DNA of 64,000 nucleotides from Paracoccus sp. S-4012 (lineage in GTDB: Bacteria > Pseudomonadota > Alphaproteobacteria > Rhodobacterales > Rhodobacteraceae). Below are positions 47,342 to 56,472 of this stretch, one piece after another; position 1 is the stretch's first letter, and every line of letters begins with the position of its first letter. The notes under the pieces were generated by a model. That model was given only the letters and a program-made list of their open reading frames with translations, did not search any database and had not been told where the DNA came from. The position numbers and the translations under genes were made by a program. Location of the stretch: assembly GCF_009674885.1 (NCBI RefSeq), contig NZ_WKKA01000001.1, forward strand, positions 124,001 through 188,000, written 5' to 3'.

Positions 47342-47859
47342 CGGAACGCCTCGCGCAGATGGCCGGTCATGGTCCAGAGGCAGGTGACGCAGAGCAGCGC
47401 CAGCGACGGCAGGATCACCACGAAGCCCCACCAGAGTGGCAGGCGCAGGATCATCGAGCTTTCCCCGTAGCTGTAGAACTCGGCTGCGCCGACCGAGAGA
47501 CGCCAGGTCAGCAGCGCGGCGATGACCAGCCAGATGAGGTCGCCGACGGCTTCCAGCAGGTGGTTGGTGCGCGGGCTGGCGCGCATGGTGAAGAAGTCCA
47601 CCAGCACGTTCCCGGCCCTGAGTTGGCACAAGGGAAGGAAGGCGAAGATGGCGACCGCGCTGGCCATCTCGACCATCTCGAAATCGCCCGGCAGCGGGGC
47701 GCCGAACAGCGTCCGGCGGGTCACGCTGATGACGGTCATCAGCATCATGCCGACGAGGACCAGCCCGCCGGCGGTGGCGATGAGGCGGCAGGCCGCCTCG
47801 AGCCAGCGGGGCGCGCGGAGGGCGGTCCCGGTCTCGGTGTTCAGTTCCGCGTCGGCCAT
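47338..47859 (-). CDS. dctQ: TRAP transporter small permease DctQ
   Basis: A 173-residue four-helix membrane protein with the DctQ pattern TVISVTRRTLFGAPLPGDFEM and a C-terminal membrane segment LWWGFVVILPSLALL. It stabilises DctM and contacts DctP. It begins 19 bases after the dctP stop and overlaps dctM by ATGA. Confidence 0.92.
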
Positions 47860-47878
47860 GCTCGGCGCGTGCCGTCCC

Positions 47879-48901
47879 TTACTGCGCCTGATGCGCGGCG
47901 ATCATGTCGCGCGCGTCCTGCAGCATCGCGGCGCCGTCATGGCCGGCCTTGTCCATCGCCGCGACCCAGGCGTCGGTGACGGGCTGGCTCGCGTCCTTCC
48001 ACGGCTGCAGATCGGCCTCCGGGATCACGATCACCTCGGCCCCGGCGTCGATCGCGTCCTGGCGGATGTCGGCCTCGATCTGGTCGTAAACCGCGGCCGC
48101 CTTCCGGGCCAGCACGGTGCCGGAATTGTCGTCGATCACCTGCTTCAGGTCGTCGGGCAGCGAATCGAATTTCGCCTGATTCATCACCAGCGCAAAGACC
48201 GAGGTGTACATGCCATGCGGACCGTCGAACTCGGTATGGTAGGGCGTGATCTCGGACAGGCGCAGCGAGGGCGTGACCTCCCACGGGACCAGCGCGCCGT
48301 CGATCACGCCGGTCGTCAGCGCCTGCGGCAGCTCGGGCACCGGCATGCCCACGGCCGTTGCGCCGAGCGCGTTGAGCGTGTCGGTCATGGTACGCGACGG
48401 GGCGCGGATCTTCATGCCAGCGAGATCCGCAAGGCCCGTCACCGGATGCGTCTTGAGATGGAACTTGCCCGGCGCCGGGACGTGCAGCAGCAACGGCTTC
48501 ACCTCGCCCAGCTCGTCGGCGAGATACTTCGCCTGGAAATCCTGGAGCGCCATGTTGGTGGCGGCGGCGTTCGAGGCGACGAAGGGCAGCTCGAACACCT
48601 CGGCGACAGGGAAGCGGCCGGGGGTGTAGCCCAGAAGCGTCCAAGCGATGTCCACGACGCCGTCGCGGGCCTGGTCGTAGAGCTGCGGCGGCTTGCCGCC
48701 GAGCTGCATGGAGGGGAAGATCTGCACGTCGATCCGGCCGCCCGACTGCTCCTCCACCGCCGCGGCCCAGGGCTCCATGATCTGGGTCTGGACCGGCGCG
48801 GTCGGCGCGAGGAAATGGTGCAGCCTCAGCGTGACCTCCTGCGCCGAGGCGGCGCCGGAGGTGAGGAGGGCGGCTGCGGCCGCGGCGATCAGTGTCTTCA
48901 T
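47879..48901 (-). CDS. dctP: TRAP transporter substrate-binding protein DctP
   Basis: A 340-residue binding protein with a clear Sec signal (KTLIAAAAAALLTSGAASAQEV). LRLHHFLAPTAPVQTQIMEPWA, MKIRAPSRTM and VIDGALVPWEV are DctP landmarks; the arginine of KIRAP should bind the ligand carboxylate. Two ATG codons are adjacent; the second (48901) has better spacing from ggggag and is chosen. It is the first gene of the TRAP/pobA/gentisate cluster. Confidence 0.92.
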   Translation of the reverse strand: MKTLIAAAAAALLTSGAASAQEVTLRLHHFLAPTAPVQTQIMEPWAAAVEEQSGGRIDVQIFPSMQLGGKPPQLYDQARDGVVDIAWTLLGYTPGRFPVAEVFELPFVASNAAATNMALQDFQAKYLADELGEVKPLLLHVPAPGKFHLKTHPVTGLADLAGMKIRAPSRTMTDTLNALGATAVGMPVPELPQALTTGVIDGALVPWEVTPSLRLSEITPYHTEFDGPHGMYTSVFALVMNQAKFDSLPDDLKQVIDDNSGTVLARKAAAVYDQIEADIRQDAIDAGAEVIVIPEADLQPWKDASQPVTDAWVAAMDKAGHDGAAMLQDARDMIAAHQAQ

Positions 48902-48929
48902 CATGCTCTCCCCGAATCCCCCCGCGGCA

Positions 48930-48944
48930 CGGCATCGCATGCCG
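48930..48944. promoter_or_regulatory. Perfect short palindrome upstream of the dctPQM cluster
   Basis: The arms cggcat and atgccg flank a three-base centre, about 29 bases before the dctP start. It may be an operator or part of the 5' leader structure. No regulator gene is adjacent. Confidence 0.3.
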
Positions 48945-49013
48945 CGCTTGCGCCCAATGGGTGGCATGGCCGGGGGCGTCCGGGCAAGCGCTCTGTGTTG
49001 AAAAGGCGAGGCG

Positions 49014-49997
49014 TTATTCCGCGCGGGGGAGAAAGGCGAGCAGTTCCGGCTCGCCCGGTTTCAGTCCCGGCCGGGGGCTCGCGTGGATGGCGGCCAGCTG
49101 TGAGCGGCGCAGGCCGTCGTCGAGCTTCGACAGCGCGAGAACGGCCGGATGGATGTAGCTGTTGCGGCTGATCGTCGGGGTGTTGTGCAGCCGGTCGGCC
49201 GCGGCCTGCGAGAGGCCCTTGATGGTCAGGATCTCGGCCTCGCGCGCGTACTGGAAGGCGGCATGGGTGCCGTTCCAAGTGCGGAAGGTCTTGGCCGAGT
49301 GACCCTCGCCGCAGACGGCGCGGATGGCGTCGTTGACCTCCTCGGAGGTCACGGCGCAGGGGGTGCCGTCCTCGTCGAGCCAGGTGAAGAGGTCCGCGCC
49401 CGGCAGGTCGCCCAGCTGGTGCAGCACGCGGGCCAGCTTGCGGCCCGTCAGCCGCTGCGAGACCTGCTTGCCCCCCTTGGCCGGGAAGGCGAGCGTGACC
49501 TCGCCTTTGCCGAGCGTCAGGTGGCCGGTCTGCAGCGTGGTCGCGCCGAAGGAGCCGTTCTCGGCCGCGTATTCCGGGTTGCCGACGCGGATCGAACTGG
49601 CGTCGATCAGCGCCAGCACCGCGCCGACCGCAAAACCGTGGTCCCCCGCCTCGCGGCGCAGGCGCGAATCGATCCAGCGGCGCAGGCCGGGGAGGGACTC
49701 GCCGAAGGCGGCGAGGCTGGCGTATTTCTTCTCCGACCGGGTGCGGGTCCAGTCGGTGTGATAGCGATACTGCTTGCGGCCCCTGGCGTCGCGGCCGGTG
49801 GCCTGCAGGTGGCCATTGGCATGGGGCGAGATCCAGACGCGCTTGTAGGCCGGCGGAATGCCGATCGAGTCGATCCGCAGCCGCACCTCGGGGTCGCGGA
49901 TCAGCGCGCCGTCGATGTCGAAATAGGCATAGCCGCGGCCCGAGCGGCGGCGGGTGAAGCCGGGGCGGGAATCGGGGTAGAAGCGCAGCCGCGGCAT
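49014..49997 (-). CDS. DNA topoisomerase IB (poxvirus/eukaryote-like type)
   Basis: A 327-residue type IB topoisomerase. The nucleophile is Y281 in TISRNSYIHPAV. Other active-site residues are visible in SSIRVGNPEYAAENGS (arginine), FPAKGGK (lysine) and AKTFRTWNGT (arginine). The N-terminal GYAYFDIDGALIRD and WISPHANGHLQATG are family features. It relaxes supercoils of either sign without ATP. Bacterial members of this small type are non-essential and widespread in alphaproteobacteria. It is transcribed alone. Confidence 0.94.
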   Translation of the reverse strand: MPRLRFYPDSRPGFTRRRSGRGYAYFDIDGALIRDPEVRLRIDSIGIPPAYKRVWISPHANGHLQATGRDARGRKQYRYHTDWTRTRSEKKYASLAAFGESLPGLRRWIDSRLRREAGDHGFAVGAVLALIDASSIRVGNPEYAAENGSFGATTLQTGHLTLGKGEVTLAFPAKGGKQVSQRLTGRKLARVLHQLGDLPGADLFTWLDEDGTPCAVTSEEVNDAIRAVCGEGHSAKTFRTWNGTHAAFQYAREAEILTIKGLSQAAADRLHNTPTISRNSYIHPAVLALSKLDDGLRRSQLAAIHASPRPGLKPGEPELLAFLPRAE

Positions 49998-50192
49998 GTT
50001 TGTTGCCTCCGCCCGCGTTGTCAGGGCCTCCGCTAACGCTGGGTTGTGACCCCGCGGTTCCCACGGGAGCGGCCGCTAACGATCAACGTCCGTTTAGTCC
50101 GATCGCGACGTGAACAGTTTCCCAATAGTCTCGGCGAGAGCTCCTCGGGGTGGCTCGTCAAGTCTGCTGGATATCGAGCTTGGAGGGCCAGG

Positions 50193-50624
50193 TTGACCAT
50201 CATCGCGAAGATTCTGCTGCTCGGCGCAGTGTGATCAATGGCCGCGTGCTCTGGCACCATGCAGGGTGTGGTCCGAGGTTCCGGACAGCCGGTGCAGTTC
50301 AGTTATGAACAGGGCACGGACAGCGTTACGCTGACCGCCGTCATCGACGGCGAGACATTCAACGGCAAGGCCGTGATGCGTGGTGCGAGCACCACTTGGG
50401 CTACTGGCTTTGGCACTGCCACAGCCGGATCGACGGTTGCATCGGCAGTGACAACAATCAGTGGGGTCGGCACGACAGGGGATTTTGTCGCCGTCCTAAT
50501 CGGCTCGCGCGGGTCGTCGCTTTCGTGCCAACTCCAATACGCCGATTCGAGCGGCTTCACTACAAGTGGCGGCGTCGGCGTCTGCCAGCACAGCGACGGA
50601 AGGGTGATCGATATCGTCTGGTGA
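50193..50624 (+). pseudogene. Small lipoprotein gene with an in-frame stop in its signal peptide
   Basis: A good ribosome site (ggagg, six-base gap) precedes TTG 50193, which reads MTIIAKILLLGAV, then TGA at 50232-50234, then SMAACSGTMQG in the same frame. The whole is a lipoprotein signal with lipobox cysteine (MAAC) interrupted by one stop codon. The rest (VQFSYEQGTDSV, SSLSCQLQYADSSGF, GVCQHSDGR, ending IDIVW) is an intact conserved small protein of unknown function. Translation could restart at ATG 50238, but the product would lack the export signal. So either the gene is newly broken, the stop is read through, or there is a sequencing error. Confidence 0.72.
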
Positions 50625-50727
50625 TGCGCCGCGGCGAGCTCGGGACCGGGCGCGGGAACTGGTTGGCTGATCCGGGAGGCCGATCCTATGGCGACGGGGT
50701 ACGGAACTTCGGACGACAATCCGGTGC

Positions 50728-51183
50728 TCAGCGCGCCGCCGCGCCGCTTGCATATTCGAGGAACGCGCCCACGGCCTGCGCCTCGCGGCGGCCCTTCAGC
50801 GACAGGCCCGAGCGCGCCGCCCAGTCATGCAGCGAGCGTTTCGCGCCGTCATTGAATCCCATCGCCCAGCGGCTGAAGCGACGGTTCGGGATCGGGCCGA
50901 GGTGCAGCGGCGTCACCCCCTCGTGGCGCGGGTCGTTCTGGATCGCGTGCCAGACCTGGGCCACGGCCTCGGCCTCGCCCTCGATATACTGGTAGAAGAC
51001 CCCGTCCTCGTGATGGATGAAGCCGGTCAGATGCCGCTCGCGGTTCCGGGCCGCAAAGCGGTCGAGCGCGCCGCTTTCCAGCAGCCAGGTGCCGAGCGGG
51101 GTCGCCACGCTGCGGTAGAGGACCGACCTCAGACCGGACGATGCGCCGAAGATCAGGCGCTGCGGATTGAAGGTCGCGTTCAT
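50728..51183 (-). CDS. BLUF-domain blue-light photoreceptor protein
   Basis: A 151-residue protein that is almost entirely one BLUF domain. The flavin-coupling residues are all present: Y23, N47, Q65 and the W106-x-M108 pair. Each is exactly two positions offset from Y21, N45, Q63, W104 and M106 of AppA, the Rhodobacter light/redox antirepressor. LTGFIHHEDGVFYQYIEGE is the BLUF core. No output domain is fused, so it must act through a partner. Its own promoter region lies in 51184-51260. Relatives regulate photosynthesis genes, biofilm or stress responses. Confidence 0.9.
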   Translation of the reverse strand: MNATFNPQRLIFGASSGLRSVLYRSVATPLGTWLLESGALDRFAARNRERHLTGFIHHEDGVFYQYIEGEAEAVAQVWHAIQNDPRHEGVTPLHLGPIPNRRFSRWAMGFNDGAKRSLHDWAARSGLSLKGRREAQAVGAFLEYASGAAAR

Positions 51184-51260
51184 CTCGTTTCCTGCGATGG
51201 TCTTGCTGTTGCCCGTATTTCGAGCTTCTCACAGCAACCCCTAACCGACAATGAACGCCG

Positions 51261-51280
51261 CCGCACAAATCCTTGTGCGG
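51261..51280 (-). terminator. Strong hairpin between the SDR and the BLUF gene
   Basis: Arms ccgcacaa (51261-51268) and ttgtgcgg (51273-51280) form a perfect eight-pair stem with a four-base loop, 30 bases past the SDR stop and upstream of the BLUF gene on the same strand. It likely ends or attenuates the AKR-SDR transcript. There is no long T tract, as is common for terminators in GC-rich alphaproteobacteria. Confidence 0.5.
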
Positions 51281-51309
51281 GGCGTGAGTGTGACCGATCG
51301 GACGCGGCG

Positions 51310-52092
51310 TCACGTCGTGGTCTGCGTCTGTCCCCCGTCGAGAAGCAGGTTCTGGCCGATGATGAAGCGCGCCTGCTGCGAGCAGAGGAACGCGCAGGCG
51401 GCGCCGAAATCCTCGGGTCGGCCGTAATCGCCCGCGGGGATTCGCGCCTTGCGCTCGGCCCGCGCCTCGTCGAACGAGACATTGCGGCTGCGCGAGACGT
51501 TCTCGTCCAGCTGGATCAGCCGGTCGGTCGCATGCATCCCCGGCAGCAGGTTGTTGATGCAGACGCCCTGTCCCGCGACCTGCCGCGAGACCCCGGCGAC
51601 GAAGCCGGTCAGCGCCAGCCGCGCCGTGTTGCTGAGGCCCAGCTCGGGGATCGGCGCCCTCACCGACTGCGAGGTGATGTTGACCACCCGGCCCCAGCCG
51701 CGCTCGGCCATGCCGGGCACCAGTGCCTGCATCAGCGCCACGGCGGCCAGCAGGTTGCCGTCGAGCGCGCCGATGAAGTCCTCGCGGCTCCAGTCGGTCC
51801 AGCGGCCGGGCGGCGGGCCGCCGGCGTTGTTGACGAGGATGTCGGCCTGCCCGCCCAGCGCTTCGAGCACTGCCGCGCGTCCCTCCTCGGTGGTAATGTC
51901 GCCCGCCACCGGCGTCACCTCGACGCCGTGGCGATCGGCGATCTCGCGCGCGGTCGCCTCCAGCGTCTCGCGGGTGCGGGCGTTGATGACGAGGTTCACC
52001 CCCGCCTCCGCCAGCGCCTCGGCGCAACCGCGCCCGAGGCCCTTCGACGCCGCGCAGACCAGCCCGCGCTTGCCCCTGATGCCCAGATCCAT
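51310..52092 (-). CDS. Atypical SDR family protein lacking the YxxxK motif
   Basis: A 260-residue SDR-fold protein with AASKGLGRG in place of the usual TGxxxGxG and with NNAGGPPPG. At the catalytic position it reads LGLSNTARLAL, so the tyrosine is absent and the usual lysine is arginine. A subgroup of 3-oxoacyl-ACP-reductase-like proteins shows this replacement; their activity is uncertain. It lies 13 bases after an aldo-keto reductase gene and is probably in the same operon. An ordinary alcohol dehydrogenase reaction should not be assumed. Confidence 0.88.
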   Translation of the reverse strand: MDLGIRGKRGLVCAASKGLGRGCAEALAEAGVNLVINARTRETLEATAREIADRHGVEVTPVAGDITTEEGRAAVLEALGGQADILVNNAGGPPPGRWTDWSREDFIGALDGNLLAAVALMQALVPGMAERGWGRVVNITSQSVRAPIPELGLSNTARLALTGFVAGVSRQVAGQGVCINNLLPGMHATDRLIQLDENVSRSRNVSFDEARAERKARIPAGDYGRPEDFGAACAFLCSQQARFIIGQNLLLDGGQTQTTT

Positions 52093-52105
52093 CTCGTTTT
52101 CTCCC

Positions 52106-53155
52106 TCAGAATGGCTGCGGATGCGCCTTGTGGGCCTCCGCGACGGCGTCCAGCACCTCGGCCGAGAGCCGCAGGTCCAGCCCGTCGAGCAGATGCGCGA
52201 GTTGCGCGTCGGTGGTGGCGCCGATGATCGGGATGACCGGGAACGGCCGCTGCCGGGTGAAGGCGAGCGCCATCCGCACCGGGTCGAGCCCATGCCGCTG
52301 CGCCACCTCGTGATAGGCGGCGACCGCCTCGTCCGCGCGCGGCGTCCGCCGCCCGCCGAGGTCGCCCGCGCCACCCGTGGCGATGTCGTTCGCGGCCCGG
52401 CTGGGCTGCGGCGTGCCGCTGGCGTATTTGCCGGTCAGCAGCCCCGCCGCCAGCGGCGAATAGGCCAGCAGCGTCACGCCCTCATTGGCGCCAAGCTCGG
52501 CCAGATCGGTGTCATAGAGGCGGCAGAGCAGGGAATATTCGTTTTGGATGCTCGCCAGCGTCAGCCCGTGGCGCGCGGCCGCGTCGATCCATCGCGCGGT
52601 GCCCCAGGCGGTCTCGTTCGAGAGCCCGACGGCGCGGATGCGCCCGGCCTGCACCTCGGCGGCGAGCGCCGCCATGACCTCGTCCATGTGCCGCAGGGTC
52701 GCGTCGCGGTCGCTGGAGGGCGCGAAGGTCCATGTGCGGCGGAAGTGGTAATGCGGGCGCATGGGGACGTGCAGCTGGTAGAGGTCGATGGTCTCGACGC
52801 CCAGCCGCTCCAGCGATTCCGCCACGCGGGTGGCGATGGACGCGCCGTCGAAGCCCGCGCCGCCGCGCACCGCCGGGTTGGGGCCGGAGACCTTGGTCGC
52901 GATCTCGACCCGGTTGCGGGTGCCGTGCGCCTTCAGCCAGGCGCCGATCATGCGCTCGCTGTCGCCCACGGTCTCGGGGCGGACCGGGTTCACCGGATAC
53001 ATCTCGGCGCAGTCGAGGAAGGTGATGCCGGCGTCGAGGGCGCGGTCCATCTGCGCGAAGGCGTCCTCGCGGCCGGTCTGGTTCGCGTAGGTCATGGTCC
53101 CGAGGCAGACCTCGCTGACCTCCACGTCCGTCCCGCCCAGTCTCACGCGCTGCAT
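52106..53155 (-). CDS. Aldo/keto reductase (Tas/YajO-like)
   Basis: A 349-residue TIM-barrel oxidoreductase. The catalytic tetrad region is visible as FLDCAEMYPVNP (aspartate and tyrosine), ATKVSGP (lysine) and YQLHVP (histidine). The NADPH-binding end is IIGATTDAQL. Length and the VNPVRPETVGDSE insert are closest to the Tas/YghZ group, which reduces small aldehydes and ketones. Aggag precedes the ATG. It pairs with the atypical SDR downstream. Confidence 0.9.
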   Translation of the reverse strand: MQRVRLGGTDVEVSEVCLGTMTYANQTGREDAFAQMDRALDAGITFLDCAEMYPVNPVRPETVGDSERMIGAWLKAHGTRNRVEIATKVSGPNPAVRGGAGFDGASIATRVAESLERLGVETIDLYQLHVPMRPHYHFRRTWTFAPSSDRDATLRHMDEVMAALAAEVQAGRIRAVGLSNETAWGTARWIDAAARHGLTLASIQNEYSLLCRLYDTDLAELGANEGVTLLAYSPLAAGLLTGKYASGTPQPSRAANDIATGGAGDLGGRRTPRADEAVAAYHEVAQRHGLDPVRMALAFTRQRPFPVIPIIGATTDAQLAHLLDGLDLRLSAEVLDAVAEAHKAHPQPF

Positions 53156-53275
53156 CCGCCACTCCTGTCTTGCCGGGCAGCGGCTAGCACGCGGGGACGC
53201 GGGGGAAAAGCCGAGGCGGCTTGCGCCTGCGGAGTGCCGCGCGCCAGATGCGCCGACAGCCGAAAGGAGCCGCTG

Positions 53276-54265
53276 ATGTCCCTGCCGCCGATCCTGCAAG
53301 ACCTGCGCCTGCCGGTGGTCGGGTCGCCCATGTTCATCGTCTCGGGGCCGGAGCTGGTGATCGCCCAGTGCAAGGCCGGGATCGTCGGCTCGTTCCCGGC
53401 GCTGAACGCGCGCGAGAGGGAGGGCGAGCCGCCGTTGCTGGACGCCTGGCTGACTCGCATCGCCGAGGAGCTGGACCGCCACAACCAGGCGAACCCGGAC
53501 AGCCCGGCGGCGCCCTTCGCGGTGAACCAGATTGTCCACCGCTCGAACGCGCGGCTGCAGCGCGACATCGAGATCTGCCACCGCCACAAGGTGCCGATCT
53601 GGATCACCTCGCTCGGCGCGCGGGTCGAAGTGAACGACGCCGCGCATGATTGCGGCGGCATCGCGCTCCACGACATCATTAACGCGACCTTCGCCCGCAA
53701 GGCGCTGGAGAAGGGGGCGGACGGGCTGATCGCGGTGGCGGCGGGGGCGGGCGGCCATGCGGGGCCGCAGTCGCCCTTTGCACTGGTGCAGGAGATCCGC
53801 GAGTTCTTCGACGGCCCGCTGCTCCTCTCGGGGGCCATCGCCACGGGCCGCGCCGTCCTCGCCGCGCAGGCGATGGGGGCCGACCTCGCCTATATCGGCA
53901 GCCCGTTCATCGCGACGGCCGAGGCGCATGCGCCGGCCGACTACAAGCGGATGATCGTCGACTCCTCGGCCGAGGACATCATCACCTCCTCGGTCTTCAC
54001 CGGCATCTCGGGCAACTATCTCGGCCCCTCGATCCGTGCCGCCGGGATGGACCCGGACGTGCTGGGCCATGGCAGCCCGTCGGACATGGACTTTGCCGAG
54101 GACGGCGCGAAGCCGAAGGTCTGGAGCCAGATCTGGGGCAGCGGCATGGGTATCGGCGCGGTGAAGGAGGTGGTGCCCGCCGCCGCGCTCGTGGACCGGC
54201 TGGCGCGGGAATATGCTGCGGCGCGGACGGCCTTGGCCGCCGCGCCGGGCCTGCGCGGCGGTTGA
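53276..54265 (+). CDS. Nitronate monooxygenase / 2-nitropropane dioxygenase family protein
   Basis: A 329-residue FMN TIM-barrel protein. LRLPVVGSPMFIVSGPELVIAQC opens the barrel, and GADGLIAVAAGAGGHAGPQSPF carries the conserved active-site histidine. AYIGSPFIATAEAHAP is the FMN phosphate region. Members oxidise toxic nitronates, or act as NADH:quinone reductases. A good aaaggag precedes the ATG. It stands alone, divergent from the aldo-keto reductase and convergent with the FadJ-type gene. Confidence 0.92.
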   Translation: MSLPPILQDLRLPVVGSPMFIVSGPELVIAQCKAGIVGSFPALNAREREGEPPLLDAWLTRIAEELDRHNQANPDSPAAPFAVNQIVHRSNARLQRDIEICHRHKVPIWITSLGARVEVNDAAHDCGGIALHDIINATFARKALEKGADGLIAVAAGAGGHAGPQSPFALVQEIREFFDGPLLLSGAIATGRAVLAAQAMGADLAYIGSPFIATAEAHAPADYKRMIVDSSAEDIITSSVFTGISGNYLGPSIRAAGMDPDVLGHGSPSDMDFAEDGAKPKVWSQIWGSGMGIGAVKEVVPAAALVDRLAREYAAARTALAAAPGLRGG

Positions 54266-54275
54266 GGCGCGCGGC

Positions 54276-56351
54276 TCAGCCGTTCAGCTGCGCGAAGGTG
54301 CCGCCCTCGTCGGCCATGCGCCGCAGGATCGCCGGCACGCGCCACTGCCAGGGGTCCTCGGCGCTCCACTCCTCCATCCGCCGCACCAGCTCGGCCGCGC
54401 CGATCACGTCGGCCTGATGCAGCGGGCCGCCGAGATGGCGCGGGAAGCCGTAGCCGTTGAGGAACACCGCATCGACGTCCGAGGGGCGCTGGGCGATGCC
54501 GTCCTCGACCACCCGCGCCGCCTCGGCTATCATCGCGGTGAGATAGCGGTCGCGGATATCGTGATCCGAGAACTCGCGCGGGGCGATGCCCGAGAGGGCG
54601 CGCTCGTCGGCGACGATGCCGTCGAGGTCCGGGTTCGGCACCGGCTTGCTTTCCCCATAGACGTAATAGCCCTTGCCGGTCTTGCGGCCGAGGGTGCCGG
54701 CCTCGACCAGCCGGTCGGCGACCTTGCTGTAACGCTCCTCCGGCGGGCGGATCGGGTCGCGGCGGCGGCGGTTGAAATAGCCGATGTCGAGCCCGGCGAG
54801 GTCGGCCATCTCGAACGGTCCCATCGCCATGCCGAGGCCCCGCACGGCCCGGTCCACCTGCGAAGGCGCCGCGCCGTCGAGGACCAGGTGCTCGGCCGCG
54901 CGGGCGTAGTTGCCGAGGATGCGGTTGCCGATGAAGCCGTCGCAGACCCCGGCGCGGACGCCGATCTTGCCGAGCCGCTTCGCCAGCGCGAAGCCCGTCG
55001 CCACCACCTCGGGCGCGGTCCGGTCCGCGACCACGATCTCCAGCAGCCTCATGATGTGCGCGGGCGAGAAGAAATGCAGCCCGATCACGTCCTCGGGGCG
55101 CGACGTGACGGCCGCGATCTCGTTCACGTCGAGATAGGAGGTATTCGTCGCCAGCACCGCGCCGGGCTTGGCGATGCGGTCGAGCGCGGTGAAGATCTCG
55201 CGCTTGACCTCCATCTTCTCGAAGGCCGCCTCGATGATGAGGTCGGCATCGGCCAGCGCCTCCATGTCGGTCGTGGCGTCGAGCGCAGCCTCGGCCTCGG
55301 CGCGGGCGGCGGCGGTCATCTTGCCGCGCTCCATGGCGCCGTCCAGGTTCTTCGCGATCGCCGCCTCGCCGCGGCCGAGGGCCTCCTCCTTGACCTCGAC
55401 CAGCGTCACGTCCAGCCCGGCGAGCAGGCAGGAGGTGGCGATCCCTTGCCCCATCGTGCCCGCGCCGATCACGCCGACGCGTTTCACCGCGCGCGGCTTG
55501 GCGCCGGCCTCGGGATATTTCGCAACCGCGCGCTCGGCGAGGAAGGCGTGGACCAGTGCCGCCCGCTGCGGGTCGTCGTAGCATTCCATGAACAGCCGCC
55601 GCTCCTCGGCCAGCCCCTCGGTGATGGGCCGGGTGCTGGCGGCGACCGCCTCGACGATGCGCGGCGGCGCGTTGAGGCCCGGCTTCTTCGCCAGCTTCAC
55701 CTGCGCGGCGTTGATCGCGTCGGTGTCGGCGGGCGTCTCGAGTTCGCCCGTGCGACGGGTCTTGAGATCGCCCGCGGCCGCGCGGCGTGCGGCGTCGAGC
55801 GCGACCTCCCGCGGCTCGCCCCGCGTCAGTTCATCGATCAGCCCGTGCTTCAGTGCCTCCTCGGCCGGCATCGGCTTGCCCGAGAGCGCCATGTCCAGCA
55901 CCGGCGCGATGCCCGCCAGTCGCGGCCCCCGCTGGGTGCCGCCCGCGCCGGGGAGGATGCCGAGGTTCACCTCGGGGAAGCCGACCCTGAGCCCGCTGAG
56001 GCCGATGCGCGCGTGGCAGGCGAGCGCCAGCTCGAACCCGCCGCCCAGCGCGGTGCCGTGCATGACGGCCACGATCGGCACCGCCGAGGCTTCGAGCGTG
56101 TTGCAGACCTCGGGCAGCGAGGGCGGCTGCGGGGTCTTGCCGAACTCGCGCACGTCGGCCCCGGCGGTGAAGGTCCGGCCCGCGCACCAGAGGCCCGCGG
56201 CCTTCGCGCCGCTGCCCGCCAGCCACGACACGGCGGCGGTCAGGCCCTTGCGGACTTCGTGGCCCGCGGCGTTGACCGGCGGGTTGTCGATACAGATCAG
56301 CGCCACCTCGCCGACCATCTCGCCCGTGACCGCCTCGCTGAACCGTTCCAT
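54276..56351 (-). CDS. Fused enoyl-CoA hydratase/3-hydroxyacyl-CoA dehydrogenase (FadJ/FadB-type)
   Basis: A 691-residue multifunctional beta-oxidation enzyme. The N-terminal crotonase domain (about 1-250) has GTALGGGFELALACH and PEVNLGILPGAGGTQ with its two catalytic glutamates. The dehydrogenase domain starts near residue 295 with VKRVGVIGAGTMGQGIA, followed by FFSPAHIMRLLEIV (catalytic histidine) and the C-terminal GMAMGPFEMADLAGLDIG. ATG 56351 follows ggaggg with a good gap. It performs two steps of fatty or aryl acyl-CoA beta-oxidation. The thiolase is not adjacent. Length is typical for the short alphaproteobacterial form. Confidence 0.94.
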   Translation of the reverse strand: MERFSEAVTGEMVGEVALICIDNPPVNAAGHEVRKGLTAAVSWLAGSGAKAAGLWCAGRTFTAGADVREFGKTPQPPSLPEVCNTLEASAVPIVAVMHGTALGGGFELALACHARIGLSGLRVGFPEVNLGILPGAGGTQRGPRLAGIAPVLDMALSGKPMPAEEALKHGLIDELTRGEPREVALDAARRAAAGDLKTRRTGELETPADTDAINAAQVKLAKKPGLNAPPRIVEAVAASTRPITEGLAEERRLFMECYDDPQRAALVHAFLAERAVAKYPEAGAKPRAVKRVGVIGAGTMGQGIATSCLLAGLDVTLVEVKEEALGRGEAAIAKNLDGAMERGKMTAAARAEAEAALDATTDMEALADADLIIEAAFEKMEVKREIFTALDRIAKPGAVLATNTSYLDVNEIAAVTSRPEDVIGLHFFSPAHIMRLLEIVVADRTAPEVVATGFALAKRLGKIGVRAGVCDGFIGNRILGNYARAAEHLVLDGAAPSQVDRAVRGLGMAMGPFEMADLAGLDIGYFNRRRRDPIRPPEERYSKVADRLVEAGTLGRKTGKGYYVYGESKPVPNPDLDGIVADERALSGIAPREFSDHDIRDRYLTAMIAEAARVVEDGIAQRPSDVDAVFLNGYGFPRHLGGPLHQADVIGAAELVRRMEEWSAEDPWQWRVPAILRRMADEGGTFAQLNG

Positions 56352-56472
56352 GCCGAACCCTCCGCTCTGATATGACGGCAAGCTAGTAGCAGCGTCGCGC
56401 CCCGCGTCAACGCGGGTTGCCCGGCGGGGCCGCTTGCCGCAAGGATGCCGCCGCAAGCGGCGCGAGGCTCCG

